Positions 27,118 through 37,090 are shown, counted from the first letter of the stretch. The stretch is 64,000 nt of DNA from Bosea sp. ANAM02 (GCF_011764485.1 NZ_AP022849.1:310001-374000); one strand, 5' to 3'. Notes: a model not told the origin generated them from the sequence alone. Numbers and translations are program-made.

Positions 27118-30100
27118 ATGCAGGACGCTTCGCAAGCTCGTGGTGGGCCAGTGTCCGCTGAGCAAGGTCGAGAGCTTAAGTATGGTCTGAACGAGACCTA
27201 CTTCAGCCCGTTCGGCCCTCAACTCGCCGCGCGTGGTTGGTCGGTATTTCCGCAGGAGCGCGGCGAGCGGCGCCGTAGCGCGATCATCGACGGCGAAGCC
27301 CTGAAATGGCGCCCCTTCCAATTCGTCGCCCCCGAGGTCGCCGAGGTTGAGCGCTGGGCTAACCAGGTTCCTCACCACAACGTCGCTGTCATCTTCGGCA
27401 AGGCCTCCGGAAACACGTTCGCGCTCGACGTCGACGTTCTCGATGATCGCCTTGTTTGGAAGATCGAGGAGATCGCGGACCGCATCCTGGGTCGCTCGCC
27501 CTTCCGCCGTATCGGACGTGCGCCGAAGATCCTGCTGGTCTATCGCCTGGAAGAAGGCGTCGAGATGAAGAACCGGTCGTTCCGGTTCGCGCTTGCCGAC
27601 AAAGGCCCGGATGGCGAGTTGCAGCGCTCGGAAGATCAGATCGAATTCCTCGGTCAGGGCAAGCCCGCGACGTTCTACGGGCTGCACCATAAAACTGGAC
27701 GCTATTTCGACTGGATTGCCACGCATCCGATCATGCGTGGCCCTGAAAGCGCGCCGTTGGTCACGCTCGAAATGGTCGATGCCTTCCTGGAGGAAGTGCA
27801 AACCATTCGTCCGTTCTTCCGTTCGGCTTCGAATGCGACGCCGTTGGAATGGACCTACGACAGCTCCAGCAATCTGATTAAGCCTCGCATTTCGGATTTC
27901 GGGGAAAATTGGTCGACCGACGGCATCGGGCGCGTCACCGACGGCCGAGAAACCTATCTCTACACGCTTGCTCGCCGCGCTGTTCAGATGAACGCCGGTG
28001 CTGCCACGGACGAGACTGGCGCAGGCCTCAATCGCCTCAAAGGCATGGTCGTCGAGCAGTTCAAGGCCCATGCGAGCCTCGAAGGCCGCTGGACCGAGGA
28101 CTACCTGAACCGAGAGGTCAATGAGAAGGTCGACCGAGCCGCGCGCATGTTACGCGACGGTGACCTTAAGCCGCTTTCGATGCGCGTGGACGCCCAGGGG
28201 CAAGTCGTGCCGCCTCAGGTCCGGAGCAAAGCCCCGGAGCGCGAGGTTGTCGGCGAACATGACAGCCTCTCGTTCATTCCCCGCAGCACAGGGACGGCCA
28301 TCACAGACCGCCGCCACGTCGCCGCGCAGATCCAGACGCCCGAAGATCGCGCTCGTGAGGAACGGGCGCTCATCCCGGATCGCTCCGAGATCGCGGTAAA
28401 GGTCCAAAGCGACATCGCACGTTCGCTGGATGCCTTCTTCGCGCAGGTCTACGACACTGACGAGGATCGGGATAACCCGATTCGGGTTCTGGCTGCGCCC
28501 ACCGGTGCCGGTAAGACGACGGCCACTATCCGCTACATCGCTACCGACGAGCGCACCTACGCATGGGATGCCGATCCCGAGGGTTCGCCGGGACCGATCC
28601 TGTTCCTGTTGCCTACCTATCACAACATCGAGGAGCTGCGGACTAGAGCGAACGTCCTCAATCTGGACGCCAACCTCAGCGATGAGGATCTGGCCGCACA
28701 GGCCGTCGAGAAGGGCCTGATTCCCGAGGACGAAATCGAAGCGCGTATCGCGGATCTCCGTCGCGATGCCGCGTCGGCGTCGCTGCGGACGATGACCTAC
28801 AAGGGCAAGCTCGCTGCAGGCTGTCAGATGCAGGAAAAGCTCCAGCTCCTGATGTCCGCTGGCATCGGCTCGGCCGGCCTCTGCAAGGCGACCGTCACCG
28901 ACGAGTACGGGGAGAAGGAGGACAAATACTGCGTCCACTACTCCACCTGCCCGGCAATCCAGCAGCGGCGGGAGATTGCCCGCTCGCATGTGGTGTTCCT
29001 GCCGCACGCCTTCTTCACGCTTTCCATCCCTGAGGAGCTCAAGAAGGTGCGCGCCGTCATCGCCGACGAGCGGATTTTCCATCTCTTCGTGCACACGACG
29101 ACCCTGAGCTATGAGACCCTGAAGAGCCCTCGCCGCCCGCCGCGCCTCACCAAGAAGGAGCGCGAGGCTGGGATGTCGGCCGACGAAATTTTGCTCGATC
29201 GAGAGCGCGCCGCGGAAATCGCTGCCGCGGCTCTCCAGCGGCAAGCTTGCCCCGCGCGTGCCCTTTTCGACTTCAGCAACAAGATGGGCGACACAGTGAC
29301 GACCGGAGCCATGCTTGTGGCCTCGGCCCTGCGTGTCTGCGGAAACGCCATGACGACGAGTTCGGCTGTCACGCCGGACACGCCGCTCGACGATCTCAGG
29401 GAGCTCTGCAACACGCCGACGGGAACGGAGGTGCGTGAGGAGTACCGGTTCTGGAAGATTGTCGAAGAGCGCATAGCGCTCCTCGATCAGGACAAAGCGC
29501 ACGTTCCCCTTTCCGAGCAGACAGGTCTGCCTTACCGCCGGCGTGCCAAAGGCGATCGCGAAATCCGCATTCAGTTCCTGTTCCAGGACACCGAATCGAA
29601 CGTGAAGAGCGAGAAGGTGCGTCTCTCCTGGCGCTCGGCGCCGAATTGGGTCAACGCCCCGATCTTGCTGCTGGATGCCTCTGCCTCGCGCGAGATCATC
29701 GGCAAAGTCTTCGGAGAGCGCGAGGTCATCGTCGACGAGGTCGAGGCGCCTTTGAACGTCCGCACCGTCGTGGCCGTCGATAGCACCTATTCGAACGTCT
29801 CGATCGTCGCCGGCCGGAACAAGACCTGGGAAGAGAAAACCTATGCCGGCAAGCGCAAGGAGAACCTGCGCCGCGTTCTGAGCAACCTCTCGGGCCTTTA
29901 TGGCTACGGGCGCGTCGTGTTCGGAGCGAGTGTCGTCGTTCGTCGGGCGATCAATACCGCCTGGGACTCGCCTTCAAACGTCGACTACTGCCATTTCGGC
30001 GCGATGCGCGGCCTCGACTTCGCCAAGCATCATGCGGCGGCCGTCTCGGTCGGTCGTATGGAGGTTCCCATCCACACGATCGACGGCGTCGTCGCAGCTC

Positions 30101-31164
30101 TCACCTTCGACGACGATACGCCCGAGGATCCGTTCGACAAGCGTGGTGACGGCTGCGGCTTCGATGGCGGGCCGCTTCGCATCCCCGTGGAAAACCAGGT
30201 TCTGCGGATGCGCAGCGGCCACGACGCCCTGGTGCCGGTCCCGATGTATCCGGGGACCTGGGCCCGGATCGTCCAGCGCCAGTACCGCGAGGAAGAGCTG
30301 AAGCAGTTCGTCGGACGTCTGCGGCCTGTCTATCGGCATGGCGAGGCGCCGGTGTGGTTCGCGATCTCCAAGGTGGTCCCGGATAACGTCATCGTCGATG
30401 ACCTCATCAACCTCGACGACCTCGTCTATCGGAATACTCGCTTCATCAAGGTGTTCGAAGCGGTGCGCCGCTGTGACGGTGTCCTTCACGCCGATCTCGC
30501 GATTGCGACAATGCCTGAGTATCGCGACCGCAAGGCTGTCATTACGGACATGAAGTCCTTCGGTTTCGGTCATGACGACGGCGCTTGCGGCATGACCCAG
30601 CGCTGGACCTGGGGCTTTACACCCGTGAAGGTCCGTGGACCCGACCAGAGCATTTCCTACGCCTTTGTCCGTACCGACCTCAGAGACCCCGAACAGCGCG
30701 TCAGGGCGGCTCTGGAGCGCATTCTGGATTGGAATGAGGCTGACTTCGACCTGGAGGTTGGCGAGCCTGTGCGGCCTCGTGTGGTCGGCACTGCGCGCGA
30801 AGCCGATTGGGTCGACGATCAGATTGGCACCAGGGACAGAAGGCGCCTCGAGGAAGCGATCATCACCCAGCGTGCCGCGGAGACGGCTCTCCGGATCAAC
30901 CTGCCCTCCGAGATGATGGATTACGGAAACAAGCCGTTTGCCGTATCCCCGACCTTCCGCATCGCTCGCGAAGCCGATGAAGCGCACACCCGCGTCAATC
31001 AGAGCGAGGCGAGCTCGGTCATCTCAACGGATCTCATGTGGGATCGCCTCCTCGGCGTGGACGAGGATCTCCTTGGATCGCCTGTCATCTCGATCGGCGA
31101 GGATTACTCTGACCTCGGCGCCGGCACCTGGGACGAGGATGAGCAGGCGGGCCAGGCCGCCTGA
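27118..31164 (+). CDS. Prim-pol (AEP-like primase/polymerase) fused to a superfamily II-like helicase
   Basis: 1,348 residues from ATG 27118; the frame opens at 27028 but that start overlaps the previous gene and has no ribosome site. Residues about 20-200 match the bifunctional primase-polymerase fold: WSVFPQ at the start, VAVIFGKASG, the metal-binding ALDVDVLD (about 100-107) and RAPKILLVYR. Walker A APTGAGKTT is near 460-468. Four cysteines between about 568 and 611 (GCQMQ, GLCKA, KYCVHYSTC) precede a Walker B-like AVIADER (about 647), recalling iron-sulfur helicases. The protein likely primes and unwinds DNA for replication of the element. AAAGGATC and GTCCTTTGATC flank the start region (27060-27085). 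Confidence 0.75.
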   Translation: MQDASQARGGPVSAEQGRELKYGLNETYFSPFGPQLAARGWSVFPQERGERRRSAIIDGEALKWRPFQFVAPEVAEVERWANQVPHHNVAVIFGKASGNTFALDVDVLDDRLVWKIEEIADRILGRSPFRRIGRAPKILLVYRLEEGVEMKNRSFRFALADKGPDGELQRSEDQIEFLGQGKPATFYGLHHKTGRYFDWIATHPIMRGPESAPLVTLEMVDAFLEEVQTIRPFFRSASNATPLEWTYDSSSNLIKPRISDFGENWSTDGIGRVTDGRETYLYTLARRAVQMNAGAATDETGAGLNRLKGMVVEQFKAHASLEGRWTEDYLNREVNEKVDRAARMLRDGDLKPLSMRVDAQGQVVPPQVRSKAPEREVVGEHDSLSFIPRSTGTAITDRRHVAAQIQTPEDRAREERALIPDRSEIAVKVQSDIARSLDAFFAQVYDTDEDRDNPIRVLAAPTGAGKTTATIRYIATDERTYAWDADPEGSPGPILFLLPTYHNIEELRTRANVLNLDANLSDEDLAAQAVEKGLIPEDEIEARIADLRRDAASASLRTMTYKGKLAAGCQMQEKLQLLMSAGIGSAGLCKATVTDEYGEKEDKYCVHYSTCPAIQQRREIARSHVVFLPHAFFTLSIPEELKKVRAVIADERIFHLFVHTTTLSYETLKSPRRPPRLTKKEREAGMSADEILLDRERAAEIAAAALQRQACPARALFDFSNKMGDTVTTGAMLVASALRVCGNAMTTSSAVTPDTPLDDLRELCNTPTGTEVREEYRFWKIVEERIALLDQDKAHVPLSEQTGLPYRRRAKGDREIRIQFLFQDTESNVKSEKVRLSWRSAPNWVNAPILLLDASASREIIGKVFGEREVIVDEVEAPLNVRTVVAVDSTYSNVSIVAGRNKTWEEKTYAGKRKENLRRVLSNLSGLYGYGRVVFGASVVVRRAINTAWDSPSNVDYCHFGAMRGLDFAKHHAAAVSVGRMEVPIHTIDGVVAALTFDDDTPEDPFDKRGDGCGFDGGPLRIPVENQVLRMRSGHDALVPVPMYPGTWARIVQRQYREEELKQFVGRLRPVYRHGEAPVWFAISKVVPDNVIVDDLINLDDLVYRNTRFIKVFEAVRRCDGVLHADLAIATMPEYRDRKAVITDMKSFGFGHDDGACGMTQRWTWGFTPVKVRGPDQSISYAFVRTDLRDPEQRVRAALERILDWNEADFDLEVGEPVRPRVVGTAREADWVDDQIGTRDRRRLEEAIITQRAAETALRINLPSEMMDYGNKPFAVSPTFRIAREADEAHTRVNQSEASSVISTDLMWDRLLGVDEDLLGSPVISIGEDYSDLGAGTWDEDEQAGQAA

Positions 31165-31386
31165 ACCGCAGCATCAATCCTTCCATGGGCATCGAGATTC
31201 TTTTTGCCCATCCACCGATTCATTGCTTGCGGACATTGTCACGTCGAGCCGCATGCGGTGATGTTGATAGGCGACTTGAGCGACCATCAATCCTTCAGAT
31301 AGGTGGGCAATCAAGGACTGAGCATAAGGATTGACTGCTCGTTCTTTTGAGCGATTGTCGATCAAGTCCAAACCCGGAGACACACA
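31165..31386 (+). promoter_or_regulatory. Leader of the outer-membrane protein gene with three AAGGATT-type motifs
   Basis: AATCCTT at 31176-31182 and 31289-31295, and AAGGATT at 31326-31332, 54 bases before the GTG start. ATGGGCA/TGCCCAT arms (about 31184-31210) flank a T-rich loop and could end the preceding transcript. This 222-bp gap is more AT-rich than its surroundings. Confidence 0.45.
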
Positions 31387-32094
31387 GTGAAGACCCTTCG
31401 TTCGTTCCTCCTCGCCGGCGCCGCTCTGATGGCCGCCGGCTCCGCCTTCGCCGCCGACCTGCCCATCGCCGGCAACCTCGCCCCGGCTCCCGTGTCCGTT
31501 GCCTCGCCGATCCGCTCCACCGCTGTGGACTGGACCGGCTTCTCGGTCGGCGCGCAGGGTGGTTTCGGCTGGAGCCGCTTCGAAGGCGGTCCGTTCCTGC
31601 AGACTGCCTGGAGCCTCGCGCCGCTGCGCAAGCCCGACGCTGACGGCGGCTTCGGCGGCATCAACCTGCAGGCCTACTACCAGTTCCCGACCAACATCGT
31701 GATCGGCGCCGCCCTCGAAGCCAACTTCGCCGGCATCGAGAAGACGCACACCAACGGCTTCGGCGATACCACGAAGTCCAAGGTCGATCGCTTTGGCTTC
31801 CTCAGCGCCAAGCTCGGCTATGCCTACGAGAGCTTCCTGCCGTACATCCAGGCCGGTGTCGCGTATGAGCGCCAGGAGACCGCCACCCAGATCGCCGGCT
31901 TCGTCGCCTCGGGCAAGCAGGACCAGTGGGGCTACACGATCGGTGCCGGCGTCGACTATCTGCTGACCCCGAACGTCGTGCTCGGCATCGGCTACCGCTA
32001 TGCGGACTTCGGCAAGAAGTCGAACGCCCGCCTCGGCGACAGCTTCGGCAACGAGCTGCATCTCATCCAGGCGTCGGCGGGTTACAAGTTCTAA
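31387..32094 (+). CDS. Outer-membrane beta-barrel protein (Omp25/Omp31-like)
   Basis: 235 residues from GTG 31387 (GGAGACACACA upstream). Signal peptide MKTLRSFLLAGAALMAAGSA ends at AFA-ADLP. The mature protein has alternating aromatic/polar beta-strands and ends in AGYKF with terminal Phe, as needed for BAM-dependent insertion. WTGFSVGAQGGFGW and GYRYADFG are typical of Hyphomicrobiales porin-like proteins. It stands alone with its own leader and terminator. A role in surface exclusion or in envelope adaptation is possible; only the barrel is certain. Confidence 0.88.
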   Translation: MKTLRSFLLAGAALMAAGSAFAADLPIAGNLAPAPVSVASPIRSTAVDWTGFSVGAQGGFGWSRFEGGPFLQTAWSLAPLRKPDADGGFGGINLQAYYQFPTNIVIGAALEANFAGIEKTHTNGFGDTTKSKVDRFGFLSAKLGYAYESFLPYIQAGVAYERQETATQIAGFVASGKQDQWGYTIGAGVDYLLTPNVVLGIGYRYADFGKKSNARLGDSFGNELHLIQASAGYKF

Positions 32095-32151
32095 AAATGG
32101 ATAAGCGAAGAGTGTAAGCTCATACTCGCTAAACCATTGTAATCGCTCATG

Positions 32152-32179
32152 AAAGGTCGCCTTGGTGGCGGCCTTTTTT
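32152..32179 (+). terminator. Rho-independent terminator of the outer-membrane protein gene
   Basis: AAGGTCGCC and GGCGGCCTT form a stem with one mismatch over a TTGGT loop, followed by TTTT. It lies about 60 bases after the stop codon. Confidence 0.85.
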
Positions 32180-32224
32180 GCAAGCGGACACGGGTTGTTA
32201 AGTTGGATAACGTAGGTTTGTAAG

Positions 32225-33481
32225 GTGATTCGGCCTAGGAGGCTGAAGTTGCAGACAAATCCTTACGGCTATCGTGTAAAGAGGATTGTCTTCCCGAGTT
32301 CGGGGGAGCGGTTCGTCGTCGTCGAGGGACCGCCTGACGGCATCGCCCTCGAAGCACCTTCTCTCTACACTTCGATGTGTCTGCGCGAAGCAGGCCTCTC
32401 ACCGAACTCGATGGCGCAGCATCTCAGTGCGATCGTGCTGCTGCTAGAATGGTCAGCGAGCCGAGTGCCTGCCATTGATGTCGAAGAGAGGCTCCAATCG
32501 GTCAGCCTCCTCTCAGGCGATGAAGTCCTCGACCTGCGGCGCTTTCTTCGCCAGAATCGAAATCTCGGTCGGCTGACTGATCCCGACAAGCGCAAGGCAA
32601 GCCGGCCGACTGTGCGGCATGGTCACTATTATTTCCGCTGCCATGCTGTGCGCGATTACATCGCCTGGCACGCGCAACGCAGCATCGACCGGATAATTAA
32701 CCGTGATGTCGAGCGCCTTCGTGAAGCCCGTTTCCGACTCGATGAATTCTGCCGGCGCATGACCAACGATCTGCCGTCGCCGCGCCACCGGCAGCGCGAA
32801 GGCGTCGATGAGTCAATTCAGCGTTGTTTCCTGGAAGCAATCCGGCCTGGGAGTCCGACGAACCCATTTAAGCCGGCCTATCAAGTCAGAAACTATGCCT
32901 TGCTCCTGCTTTATCATGAGCACGGTTTGCGGCGGGCCGATGCCCTCAAAATCAAGGGTGAGGATCTCCACCTTCACGGCGCCGAGCCAACCTTAGACAT
33001 CATCGTCAGGCATGATGAGAAACAGGATCCTCGTCGTAGCGAGCCGCGGCATAAAACCTTCGGACGGACTCTCGCTCTCGGACCGGAATTGGTTGCGGCC
33101 CTCGAGGACTGGATTCTGCGCGAGCGCCCCAAGATCCCGAACGCGAAGCGCTCGCCCTATGTCTTTCTGGCGCGATCCGGGATGCCGCTGTCCTCGGCAA
33201 CGGTGAACGACATGTTCGATCTGCTCCGCAACCGTGTGGCTGGTCTTCCCGCTGACTTCACCGCTCACGTCACGCGCCACAATGCCAACGATCGCCTCTC
33301 CAGCGTGGCAAAAGAGCTTGGCTGGACCGAAGGCGAGGAGCAACGCAATCGCAATTACCAGTTCGGCTGGTCCAAGACGTCACGACAGGGCGATCGCTAT
33401 CGCAGTCGAAGCACCCGCGAAGCGGCGGCCAAAGCTGCGTTACGGATGCAAGATGCAAGCACTGGTGAGGCGGACAGATGA
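32225..33481 (+). CDS. Tyrosine recombinase A of a three-recombinase module
   Basis: 418 residues from GTG 32225 (GTAAGGTG context). A SAM-like core-binding region (about 50-180) is followed by the catalytic domain: Arg in HGLRRADAL (about 233), HVTRH (about 347), Trp in FGWSKTSRQGDRY with Tyr near 391. All catalytic positions appear present. The stop overlaps the next start (ATGA). In Tn554 and RIT-type elements several tyrosine recombinases cooperate in one integration; this layout suggests the same. Confidence 0.85.
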   Translation: MIRPRRLKLQTNPYGYRVKRIVFPSSGERFVVVEGPPDGIALEAPSLYTSMCLREAGLSPNSMAQHLSAIVLLLEWSASRVPAIDVEERLQSVSLLSGDEVLDLRRFLRQNRNLGRLTDPDKRKASRPTVRHGHYYFRCHAVRDYIAWHAQRSIDRIINRDVERLREARFRLDEFCRRMTNDLPSPRHRQREGVDESIQRCFLEAIRPGSPTNPFKPAYQVRNYALLLLYHEHGLRRADALKIKGEDLHLHGAEPTLDIIVRHDEKQDPRRSEPRHKTFGRTLALGPELVAALEDWILRERPKIPNAKRSPYVFLARSGMPLSSATVNDMFDLLRNRVAGLPADFTAHVTRHNANDRLSSVAKELGWTEGEEQRNRNYQFGWSKTSRQGDRYRSRSTREAAAKAALRMQDASTGEADR

Positions 33482-35031
33482 CCGCCCGAGCTCCCCGCCG
33501 CGCCGGAGACGCTATAAGCCAGGGGATCGTGATCGATGCTGCTGGTTTGCCGATCGATTGCTCCGGAATGATTTGGCGGCTCAACAGCGCTGCTGGTGCC
33601 AAACTGGTGGACTGGGCACAATGGCACGGTCGGTCTGAGCTCATACTGCGAGGCACCGTCCAATTTCTAAGACACATGGTGGAAACGCAAAGCGCCTCTT
33701 CGGTGAGGAATGCGTTCAAAAGCCTCCGCCTTCTGCATCAATCGAAATCGTTCATTGAGGCAGATAGGCGGGATGCAGAGCTGCCTTTTGCCATATTCTC
33801 GGAGTTGCGCGAACTCCTGGGCCACCAAGCTTGGCGTCTGCACTATGTGCGTCAGTGGTACGGCTGGTGCGCCAATTTCGGTTACCCCTGTTTCTCGATG
33901 GATATCGCATTCGAAGCCGACCAACTTCGGATCGGTGGCAACCGCAAAGGCCACGCAGTGCTGTCGGCAGACCCCGAAGAGGGGCCACTGTCAGACCTGG
34001 AACTTGCCGCTCTCCTGACAAATCTGCGGGCGGCGAAGGGCACCGACAGGCTTTCCGTGGGCCAACAGGCGGCACTCTGGCTGTGCGTTGCTCTCGGCCC
34101 CAACCCGATGCAGATGGCCCTGCTGGCTGAGGACGATGTCGTGCGACACCTCGATGGCGACGCAATCGCCTTCGTTCATCTGCAGGTGCCGCGGATGAAA
34201 AAACGCGACACCGAGGTTCGGGGCTCGTTTCGGACGCGGCAGCTCAATCAGGAAATCTCGGATGTCCTTCTGGATCTGATCGATCACGACCGCGATAAAG
34301 CTTTGGGCGACGGGGACTCCGCTCCGCGCAGTCGACCGATCTTCAAGCGAAAATCACTCCGACGGGATCTCGTTGGCGGCCCGCTCGATCGCTACGCGTG
34401 GCACTTGTCGGCAGGCGAGTTCAGCGATCTTGTACAAGAGGCCGTGGCTGCCCTTGGCGTTCTGTCGCCTCGAACAGGCCGGCCAATGAGCGTGACGACC
34501 AGGCGCCTGCGCTACACCTTTGCAACCCGCCTGGTCCGCGAAGGTGTTGGCAAGCTTGAGGTCGCCGACCTGCTTGATCATACCGATACGCAGAACGTAC
34601 AGGTCTATTTTGATATCAAGTCCGACATCGTCGAGCATCTCGACAAGGCGGTCGCCTTGGCGCTCGCCCCATTGGCGCAGGCCTTCATGGGCACGCTGGT
34701 CTCCGGTCCCACGCAGGCGGTCCGGGGCGACGATCCGCGCAGCAACGTCGCTGTCGTAGGCGGATCTCCGACCAAGCTGGAAGGGCTGGGGAGCTGCGGA
34801 TCGTACGGCTTCTGCGGCCTGCTGGCGCCGATCGCCTGCTACACCTGCCGGTCCTTCCAACCCTGGATAGACGCGCCGCACCATCTCGTTCTCGATGAGC
34901 TTCTCAGCGAGCGGGAGCGTCGGGAAAAGGCGGGTTTGGACGGCCGTATGGTGTCGATGATGGACAACACCATTTGTGCCGTAGCCGAAGTCATCACCCG
35001 GATCGACGCCCATAAGGGAGCAGCCATATGA
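33478..35031 (+). CDS. Tyrosine recombinase B, degenerate first catalytic arginine
   Basis: 517 residues. Box II reads TTRRLRYTFATRLVREG (about 341), then LLDHTDTQNVQVYFDI with the nucleophile Tyr near 376. At the box I position the sequence is LGPNPMQMALL (about 205), with Asn where G-x-R-P would put arginine, and the usual box II His is Arg. The protein may therefore be catalytically weak or structural. The C-terminal CGSYGFCGLLAPIACYTC pattern (four cysteines, about 441-460) looks zinc-binding. ATGA overlaps on both sides couple it to A and C. Confidence 0.8.
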   Translation: MTARAPRRAGDAISQGIVIDAAGLPIDCSGMIWRLNSAAGAKLVDWAQWHGRSELILRGTVQFLRHMVETQSASSVRNAFKSLRLLHQSKSFIEADRRDAELPFAIFSELRELLGHQAWRLHYVRQWYGWCANFGYPCFSMDIAFEADQLRIGGNRKGHAVLSADPEEGPLSDLELAALLTNLRAAKGTDRLSVGQQAALWLCVALGPNPMQMALLAEDDVVRHLDGDAIAFVHLQVPRMKKRDTEVRGSFRTRQLNQEISDVLLDLIDHDRDKALGDGDSAPRSRPIFKRKSLRRDLVGGPLDRYAWHLSAGEFSDLVQEAVAALGVLSPRTGRPMSVTTRRLRYTFATRLVREGVGKLEVADLLDHTDTQNVQVYFDIKSDIVEHLDKAVALALAPLAQAFMGTLVSGPTQAVRGDDPRSNVAVVGGSPTKLEGLGSCGSYGFCGLLAPIACYTCRSFQPWIDAPHHLVLDELLSERERREKAGLDGRMVSMMDNTICAVAEVITRIDAHKGAAI

Positions 35032-36980
35032 GCGTCGAGCAACTTCCTTCAGCGCGACTCCGCGATGCTCAGGCGAATCTCGCGGCGTTCATTGCAAGAG
35101 GGAAAAGCTCTACAGCCTTTGGACCGGTAGACTGGGACGCCCCCATCTGGCGAGATCCCATCGTCAAGCAGAGAACCGCATCTGAAGGTCATCGACGCTA
35201 CGCCTTCTATTTCTTGACCGGGGCAGGAGGGAAGCGGGGCGCTGGCTCTCAGGAGCCCATGAAGCAGCCGTTCTCCGATTTCGTCAAAGCAGCAATCAGG
35301 TTGCATGACGACACCAGCCCAAAGATGTGGACGCGCCATGCGAACACGATTTCAGTTTGCCGGTACCTGCACGATGAGTTGGCTGAGGTGGATTTCGACC
35401 CCTGCAGGGCGCTGCCAAGGCATTTTACTGCGGCAGCGAAGGCAATTGCCGCCACGTCCAAGCCGGGCGGCGCTCACCAGGGAGGAGTCGCGCTCGCTCG
35501 TGTTGCGAGCTGGATGGATAAGGCCGGGATCGGGCGTGTGCGGCTCGGCTGGAAAAACACCAACCGGCGTGTTGGTTCCGATGATCGAATAACGGCTGAC
35601 GCCGCATTGGCCCGGGAAAACAAGATGCCCAGCGAAGCAGCGCTGGCTGCTCTGCCGGCCATTTCTCGCCAACTTTCGGATCCCCGAGACATTCTCCGGA
35701 TGAAGGTCATCGAGCTGCTTATTTGTGGCGGATGGCGCATCAATGAGGTTTTGCAGCTTCCTTGGAACTGTGAGGTCTCTGAAGCAGCAGTCGTCAACGG
35801 CAACCCCACGTCCCGCTACGGAATCCGATATTTCGGATCCAAGGGCTATGGGTGGACGATAAAATGGATCGCGACGCCGATGATCGACGTGGCCAAGCGC
35901 GCAGTCGCCGAGGTCAAAGAGCTAACGAAGGACGCACGGTCTGATGCCTTGTGGATGCATCAGAACCCTGGGCGTCACCCGCAATTTCAAGCCATGGATC
36001 CCGACCAATTTCTGTCCAGTGAGGAGGTGCGGCCGATTCTGAATGTGTCCTCTGCGGACAACGCTCGCGAGTGGATGAGAAATCATCGCGTCCCGACCGT
36101 TCGTGGAGGGCGGGATGGCGCATACAACCAAGTATGGGTCCGAGCGAGGGACCTTGAAGAGGCTCTGTTACGAGAAAGTAGAGTCAGAAACCCCCCAGGC
36201 GTGTTGCAACCCCATGAGTGGCTATTTCTAGTCCGTACGAATGGCTTGAGCGGAACCAAATTTGATCGTGCTGGCTCGTCCGAATTGTTGAAATCGGCCG
36301 CGATTAGAGAGTTCATTTCCGGTCAGGAAGGACGCCCGGCCGTATTCGAACGCTTCGGCGCCACAGAACCCGACGGCAAGCCCATTCGGATGCGATCGCA
36401 CCAGTTTCGGCATTGGCTGAACACGCTCGCACAGGAGGGCGGCATGAGCCAGGAGCTCGTTGCACGTTGGTCTGGGCGGAAAGATCCTCAGCAGAACGCT
36501 GTCTATGACCATGTCAGTGGCGCGAAGCTATCCGAGAAAGTGAGAGCCCTTGCTGAGGCCGGTGAGGTGGTCGGCCAGATCGCGCGTGTTCGCGAGAGCC
36601 TCCCGCTTGCCGATCGCGAGGCATTCATGAAGGCGCAAGTGCCCACCTCGCATGTGACGGAGATTGGCATCTGCATCCACGACTGGAGCTTGGTGCCTTG
36701 CGCGATTCACGGCCAATGCGCTGACTGCGCCGAGCATCTGATCGATAAGGGCAACGAGAAACAGCGCGTGGAAGCGGAACGCCAGGCGGCCGCGGTCGAG
36801 GCGTTGTTCCAGCAAGCCAGCGAAGAAGATACGGCCGGAACCTATGGTGCATCTCGATGGGCCGATGCCCATAGACGTCGCTTGGCCGGCTTGAAAGGGG
36901 TCCTGGCGGTGCATGCCGATCCGACGATCGCCGACGGAACCCTTGTTCATCTGGGCGTGTCTTCGGCCGCTTCGGAATAG
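35028..36980 (+). CDS. Tyrosine recombinase C with internal HTH and C-terminal Cys/His cluster
   Basis: 650 residues, near the 630 of Tn554 TnpB. Catalytic residues: GGWRINEVLQL (about 232), HQFRHWLNT (about 457), WSGRKDPQQNAVYDH with Tyr near 495. An HTH-like insertion (SSEEVRPILNVSSADNAREW, about 337) interrupts the catalytic domain. The C-terminal CIHDWSLVPCAIHGQCADC (about 549-567) resembles a zinc site, then a charged helix follows. Of the three it has the most complete active site together with recombinase A. Confidence 0.85.
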   Translation: MSVEQLPSARLRDAQANLAAFIARGKSSTAFGPVDWDAPIWRDPIVKQRTASEGHRRYAFYFLTGAGGKRGAGSQEPMKQPFSDFVKAAIRLHDDTSPKMWTRHANTISVCRYLHDELAEVDFDPCRALPRHFTAAAKAIAATSKPGGAHQGGVALARVASWMDKAGIGRVRLGWKNTNRRVGSDDRITADAALARENKMPSEAALAALPAISRQLSDPRDILRMKVIELLICGGWRINEVLQLPWNCEVSEAAVVNGNPTSRYGIRYFGSKGYGWTIKWIATPMIDVAKRAVAEVKELTKDARSDALWMHQNPGRHPQFQAMDPDQFLSSEEVRPILNVSSADNAREWMRNHRVPTVRGGRDGAYNQVWVRARDLEEALLRESRVRNPPGVLQPHEWLFLVRTNGLSGTKFDRAGSSELLKSAAIREFISGQEGRPAVFERFGATEPDGKPIRMRSHQFRHWLNTLAQEGGMSQELVARWSGRKDPQQNAVYDHVSGAKLSEKVRALAEAGEVVGQIARVRESLPLADREAFMKAQVPTSHVTEIGICIHDWSLVPCAIHGQCADCAEHLIDKGNEKQRVEAERQAAAVEALFQQASEEDTAGTYGASRWADAHRRRLAGLKGVLAVHADPTIADGTLVHLGVSSAASE

Positions 36981-37038
36981 GCGCCTGCGTTGTAACCCAT
37001 TTCCGATTTGGGGCATAACGCGGCGCTAGTTCGATACT

Positions 37039-37086
37039 TTGCAAGTTTCCACCATTTGATGTATAATCTCACAAATTGGTGGAAAC
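37039..37086 (+). promoter_or_regulatory. Sigma-70-type promoter inside a perfect 10-bp inverted repeat
   Basis: TTGCAA (37039-37044), a 17-base spacer, and TATAAT (37062-37067) form a near-consensus promoter. GTTTCCACCA (37045-37054) and TGGTGGAAAC (37077-37086) are perfect inverted arms that cover the spacer and the expected transcription start. The downstream ATG is at 37091. This is the architecture of an auto- or cross-repressed promoter. Confidence 0.75.
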
Positions 37087-37090
37087 GTGC

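Noticed and set aside
32225..36980. Classical RIT (recombinase in trio) element
   Set aside because: Order and overlaps fit, but proteins are longer than the usual RitA/B/C, carry extra HTH and Cys clusters, and further module genes follow; kept as a related but distinct type.
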